From Thermoanaerobaculia bacterium (GTDB lineage: Bacteria; Acidobacteriota; Thermoanaerobaculia; UBA5066): a stretch of 8,764 nt of DNA. Location of the stretch: assembly GCA_023717585.1 (NCBI GenBank), contig JAMQPJ010000546.1, forward strand, positions 1-8,764, in the 5' to 3' direction. The notes under the pieces are model-generated. The model was not told where the DNA came from. It made no database searches and worked only from the letters and a program-made list of their open reading frames with translations. Position 1 is the first letter of the stretch. Each line of letters begins with the position of its first letter. Of this stretch, positions 5,794 to 8,764 are shown piece after piece. The position numbers were made by a program, and so were the translations under genes.

Positions 5794-7039
5794 AGCCCAT
5801 CAGGATGCCGGCGATCGCCGCCGTCATGAAGCTCACGAGGGAACCCCCGAGAAGCGCCCGGAATCCCAGGCGGGCGAGGTCCCCTTTGCGCGACGGCGCG
5901 AGACCCCCGATGCCGCCGATCTGGATTCCGATCGACGAGAAATTCGCGAAGCCGCACAGGGCGAACGTCGCGATGATCTTGCCCTTCTCCGAGAGGCTGC
6001 CCACGACGTCCTTCATCATGGAAAAAGCGAAGAACTCGTTGATGACGGTCTTGTTCGCGATGAGGTTGCCCACCGTCGCGGCGTCCTGCTTCGGCGCGCC
6101 GAGGACGTACGCGAGCGGGCCGAGGACCCAGCCGAAGATCGTCTGAAGCGAGAACGCGGGATCCCCCCAGAAGTGCCCGATCCAGCCGAGGAACCCGTTC
6201 AGCATCGCGATGAGGGCGACGAAGGCGATGAGCATCGCCGAGATGTTCAGGACGAGCATCATGCCCTGCGACGCGCCGCTCGCGGCTGCGTCGATGAAGT
6301 TCGCGCTCGTCTTCTCGACCTGCATCTTCACGGTTCCCATCGTCGTCGGCGTCTCGGTCTCGGGCCAGAGGATCTTCGAGATGAGGAACGTGCCCGGAGC
6401 CGCCATCACGGAGGCCGTGATGAGGTACTTCAGCGGCGCCCCCATCGTCACGTAGGCCAGCATGACGGCGCCCGAAACGTGCGCCATGCCCCCGATCATC
6501 ATCGTCAGGAGCTCCGACGTCGTCATCGTCGCGATGTAGGGCGCGATGAGGACGGGCGCCTCGGTCTGCCCGATGAAGACGTTCGCCGCCACGCAGAGCG
6601 ACTCGGCCCCCGAGACCTTCATCGTCTTCTGCATCCCCCACGCCATCCCTTTCACGATCCACTGGATGATCCCGAAGTGATAGAGGATGGAGAAGAACGC
6701 GCAGATGAAGATGATGATCGGCAGCACCTTGAAGGCGAACACGAATCCCCGCAGCGGCATGCCCGTCTTCTCGCCGAGGGTGTCCATCGGGCCGGCGAGC
6801 CAGCCGAACAGGAAGCCCGATCCCTGGTCGGCGTACGCGATGGCGTGGGAGACGCCGTTCGAGAAGGACTCGAGCGCCTCCTTTCCCCGCTCCCAGTAGA
6901 GGACGAGAAGTCCGAACGCGAGCTGGAGCGCGAACGCCCAGCCGATCGTCCGCCAGCGGATCGCCCGCCGGTTCTTCGAAAGCGCTAGCGCCACGCCCAG
7001 GACCACGGCGAGGCCGATCAGACCTGTGAATCGCTCCAC
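5792..7039 (-). CDS. nupC: Concentrative nucleoside transporter (CNT/NupC family)
   Basis: Inner-membrane symporter that imports nucleosides with Na+ or H+; it supplies the enzymes encoded downstream. 415 residues, the usual bacterial CNT length, with many hydrophobic helices from residue 6 onward. Family motifs: GSGFLFGWL (73-81), GQTEAP (157-162, Glu160 in the nucleoside site), KTVINEFFAF (330-339, Glu335) and CGFANFSSIGI (362-372, Asn366 and Ser368-369). These match the ribose- and base-contacting positions known from Vibrio CNT structures as I recall them. The start is GTG at 7039, with GGAGG four bases upstream; an ATG just upstream is out of frame. It is the first gene of the salvage operon and ends 10 bases before the purine phosphorylase. 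The purine/pyrimidine range and the coupling ion cannot be read confidently. Confidence 0.95.
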   Translation of the reverse strand: MERFTGLIGLAVVLGVALALSKNRRAIRWRTIGWAFALQLAFGLLVLYWERGKEALESFSNGVSHAIAYADQGSGFLFGWLAGPMDTLGEKTGMPLRGFVFAFKVLPIIIFICAFFSILYHFGIIQWIVKGMAWGMQKTMKVSGAESLCVAANVFIGQTEAPVLIAPYIATMTTSELLTMMIGGMAHVSGAVMLAYVTMGAPLKYLITASVMAAPGTFLISKILWPETETPTTMGTVKMQVEKTSANFIDAAASGASQGMMLVLNISAMLIAFVALIAMLNGFLGWIGHFWGDPAFSLQTIFGWVLGPLAYVLGAPKQDAATVGNLIANKTVINEFFAFSMMKDVVGSLSEKGKIIATFALCGFANFSSIGIQIGGIGGLAPSRKGDLARLGFRALLGGSLVSFMTAAIAGILMG

Positions 7040-7134
7040 GAATCCTCCATTACCGGGGATGAGCCCGGGAGAATACTCCGAACGTGGGCGCCGTGGCCGG
7101 CGGACGGCGGGCGGTCACCTGATGGCCGGGTTTC
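7040..7134 (-). promoter_or_regulatory. Leader/intergenic region before the salvage operon
   Basis: This 95-base gap separates the surface-protein gene from the transporter. GGAGG at 7048-7044 is the transporter's Shine-Dalgarno. Just upstream is a perfect 5-bp stem, CCGGG/CCCGG with a 6-base loop, at 7053-7068; it could modulate ribosome access, though such short stems are common by chance at this GC content. A 6-bp stem at 7089-7109 has no following U-run, so it is not a canonical terminator. I find no convincing -35/-10 pair. Whether the operon starts its own transcript here is therefore inferred from the change in function, not seen. Confidence 0.4.
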
Positions 7135-8764
7135 TCAGCCCTCCGGAATGACCAGGGGAACGAGGGTCGGGTCGTTCGTCGCGTTGTCGATGACGGAAGC
7201 GAAAGCGAAGACGCGTCCGCCGGCCGTCAGGACCTCGACGGTGGCGTACGCGACAGCCGGCTCGCCCGCGCCCGCAGCCAGGAAGATGTCGTTCTCCTGA
7301 ATCAACCCGAAAGGCGCCGCCTGGAGAGTCCGCGCGGTGCCGAGCGGCGCGCCCGAGCCGTCGCGGAGCTGGATCCTCGCCGTCACGGAAGACGCGCCAA
7401 GGTTCACGACGGCGATGTTCGTCCGGAAGGCCGCGCTCTTGCGGAGCTGGGGCAGGATTCCCGTCTTCCCGGGCGCAAGGCCCTGCGTGGCCGCGACGCC
7501 GGGAAGGAAGCCGCCAAGCGTTCCCGCCACCGTCTGGTTGTAGGTCCGCGAGGACACGACGAGCGGGACGTCCGAGGCAATCTGCAACGCTCCGAAAACC
7601 GAGGCGTCCGGCGCATGGCCGAAGAGGCCGACGAGGATATCCGCGAACTCGCGCGCGCCCCGCGCGGAGATCGCGGCCGTCCGAGCCAGCGAGCCCCCGC
7701 CGGACCTCTCGAACGTGAGCGTGAGGCTCGCCGCGGCGTCCGAGAGGCTGACGGCGGCCACGTCGGTCCGGAAGATCGCCCCGGCCGAGCCGGGTGCGTG
7801 CGTCACGGCGGGGATCGTGTAGACGAAGGCCCCGGGCGCCGGCGCGGCGGTGATCGTGAGCGTTCCGCTTCGCGTGCAGGTGACGCCCGCGCTGCTCGCC
7901 GTCATCGACCACGGGGAGGGTCCCGGCGCGGCGTACGCGCGGGCCGCGGAGAGGCCCGCCGCCGTTCCGCCGTCTCCGAACGTCCACGCGGCGGCCGGCG
8001 AGCCGCCGCCGCAGTCCGACGGCGTCGCGGTCGCCGTGAACGCGAGCACCTCCCCGGCGCGCCCTGTCGCGGGAGCAGAGGCCGAGCACGTCAGCGTGCA
8101 GGAGGCGCCTCCTCCGCCCGAGACGAACTCGTACGCGCCGAGATCCGAGGCCTGCCCCTGCGGGCGCGGCACGCCGAGCAGATCCCTTGAGGCGGGCGCA
8201 ACGACCGCGACGGCCGCGTCGACGCACGCGCTGGAAGGGACGAGCTGGAAATTGGACGCGGCGGCGTCGACGAATCCGGGCGCCGACGAAAGGGCGAGCC
8301 TGTCCCACGCGGGAGCGCCGCCGCCGCCGGACCAGCAATTGCGGTAGTCGCCCGCGGGGACCGCGCCCGACTCCGGAGCGAGAAGAGGCTCTCCGGTCGA
8401 GACGACGATGTTGTTCCGGAAGTCGACCGTCGTGCCGCGCTGGAGCGCCGGAGCGCTGATCAGGATGTGCCCGTTCTCGTCCTGCAAGACCGCTCCGGAC
8501 CACCCGCAGCCGTAGATCGTGTTGTGGTGGACGTGGAGGACCGTTCCGGGCAACGCCTCGTGGCCCGAGTCGATCCTCAGTCCCGTGTGGCTCGAGGAAT
8601 CGTCGGGCCATTCCGGCCCGAGCCCGGCACGGACGATCAGGTTGTTCGTGATCCAGTTCTCGCCGGTCACGTAGTAGCCGACGAGAATCCCGTCCCCGTG
8701 CTGGTTCACGATGACGTTGTCGTGAATCCGGTGGCCTGAGAGAAAAGCAGAGTTCGGCTGCTCG
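7135..8764 (-). CDS. Secreted beta-helix/PKD-like surface protein with duplicated C-terminal domain (5' end outside the window)
   Basis: 542 codons are visible; the reading frame stays open to the window edge, so the N-terminus and any signal peptide are missing (a GTG at 8709 is internal, since beta-helix repeats continue upstream of it). Residues here are counted from the first whole codon at 8763. About 1-175 are right-handed parallel beta-helix coils with Asn-rich turns (NNLIV, HHNTIYG, FRNNIVV). They end in the capping element DLGAYEF (207-213), as in choice-of-anchor Q type proteins. About 222-308 look like a PKD/Ig-like module (WTFGDGG) with four cysteines. About 312-542 form a C-terminal domain of two similar halves, each with an FRT(D/N)(V/I)AxV strand (331 and 446 on), and RTYNQ between them. 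I recall this domain from Acidobacteriota extracellular proteins. Role: probably extracellular or cell-surface carbohydrate-related, but no catalytic residues are assignable. The ending is the TGA at 7137-7135. Confidence 0.85.
   Translation of the reverse strand, partial: EQPNSAFLSGHRIHDNVIVNQHGDGILVGYYVTGENWITNNLIVRAGLGPEWPDDSSSHTGLRIDSGHEALPGTVLHVHHNTIYGCGWSGAVLQDENGHILISAPALQRGTTVDFRNNIVVSTGEPLLAPESGAVPAGDYRNCWSGGGGAPAWDRLALSSAPGFVDAAASNFQLVPSSACVDAAVAVVAPASRDLLGVPRPQGQASDLGAYEFVSGGGGASCTLTCSASAPATGRAGEVLAFTATATPSDCGGGSPAAAWTFGDGGTAAGLSAARAYAAPGPSPWSMTASSAGVTCTRSGTLTITAAPAPGAFVYTIPAVTHAPGSAGAIFRTDVAAVSLSDAAASLTLTFERSGGGSLARTAAISARGAREFADILVGLFGHAPDASVFGALQIASDVPLVVSSRTYNQTVAGTLGGFLPGVAATQGLAPGKTGILPQLRKSAAFRTNIAVVNLGASSVTARIQLRDGSGAPLGTARTLQAAPFGLIQENDIFLAAGAGEPAVAYATVEVLTAGGRVFAFASVIDNATNDPTLVPLVIPEG

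Noticed and set aside
5639..6988. Plus-strand open frame of 449 codons opposite the transporter
   Set aside because: Charged low-complexity translation with no domain; it lies opposite a convincing CNT transporter.
7089..7109. Possible intrinsic terminator after the surface-protein gene
   Set aside because: There is a 6-bp GC stem, but no U-run follows in the direction of transcription.
7115..8611. Second long minus-strand frame (498 codons) over the surface-protein gene
   Set aside because: Arg/Gly-rich translation without motifs. The other frame gives beta-helix, PKD-like and terminal-domain features.

Overview
The window is GC-rich, and every gene I can support lies on the minus strand, so it is transcribed from high to low coordinates. 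I infer an Acidobacteriota-like organism, possibly of the Thermoanaerobaculia type. The reasons are two protein styles I recall from that group: a PknB-like kinase beginning with a GAGGMGEVY loop and carrying a membrane anchor after the kinase domain, and a duplicated C-terminal secretion-associated domain on a beta-helix/PKD surface protein. This is recollection plus inference, not a database result. I see no tRNA, rRNA, CRISPR array, insertion sequence or origin.

Layout in transcription order. (1) 8764-7135: the C-terminal part of a large extracellular protein, with a right-handed beta-helix end, a PKD-like module and a duplicated terminal domain; its start lies outside the window. (2) 7134-7040: a 95-base gap with a Shine-Dalgarno sequence and a small hairpin but no clear terminator or sigma-70 promoter. 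(3) 7039-1591: a compact nucleoside salvage operon made of a concentrative nucleoside transporter (NupC family), a trimeric-type purine nucleoside phosphorylase, cytidine deaminase, a TrzA/MtaD-type amidohydrolase with a signal-peptide-like leader, and a pyrimidine nucleoside (thymidine) phosphorylase. (4) 1591-1010: a COQ7-like ferritin-fold di-iron protein whose start codon overlaps the phosphorylase stop. (5) 997-1: the N-terminal 332 residues of a Ser/Thr kinase, starting 12 bases after that gene and running off the window.

How it fits together. Nucleosides enter through the transporter. Cytidine is deaminated to uridine, and the amidohydrolase would deaminate adenosine-type nucleosides to inosine-type ones. 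The two phosphorylases then split purine and pyrimidine nucleosides into base and (deoxy)ribose-1-phosphate. The purine phosphorylase keeps the Glu/Asn pair of 6-oxopurine-specific enzymes, which gives the deaminase a logical role. No phosphopentomutase or deoxyribose-phosphate aldolase is present. Junctions are very tight (GTGA, ATGA and TGATG overlaps) except one 59-base polypurine gap before the amidohydrolase. The odd elements are the di-iron protein coupled to the operon end, the possible export signal on the deaminase and a histone-like basic tail on the purine phosphorylase.
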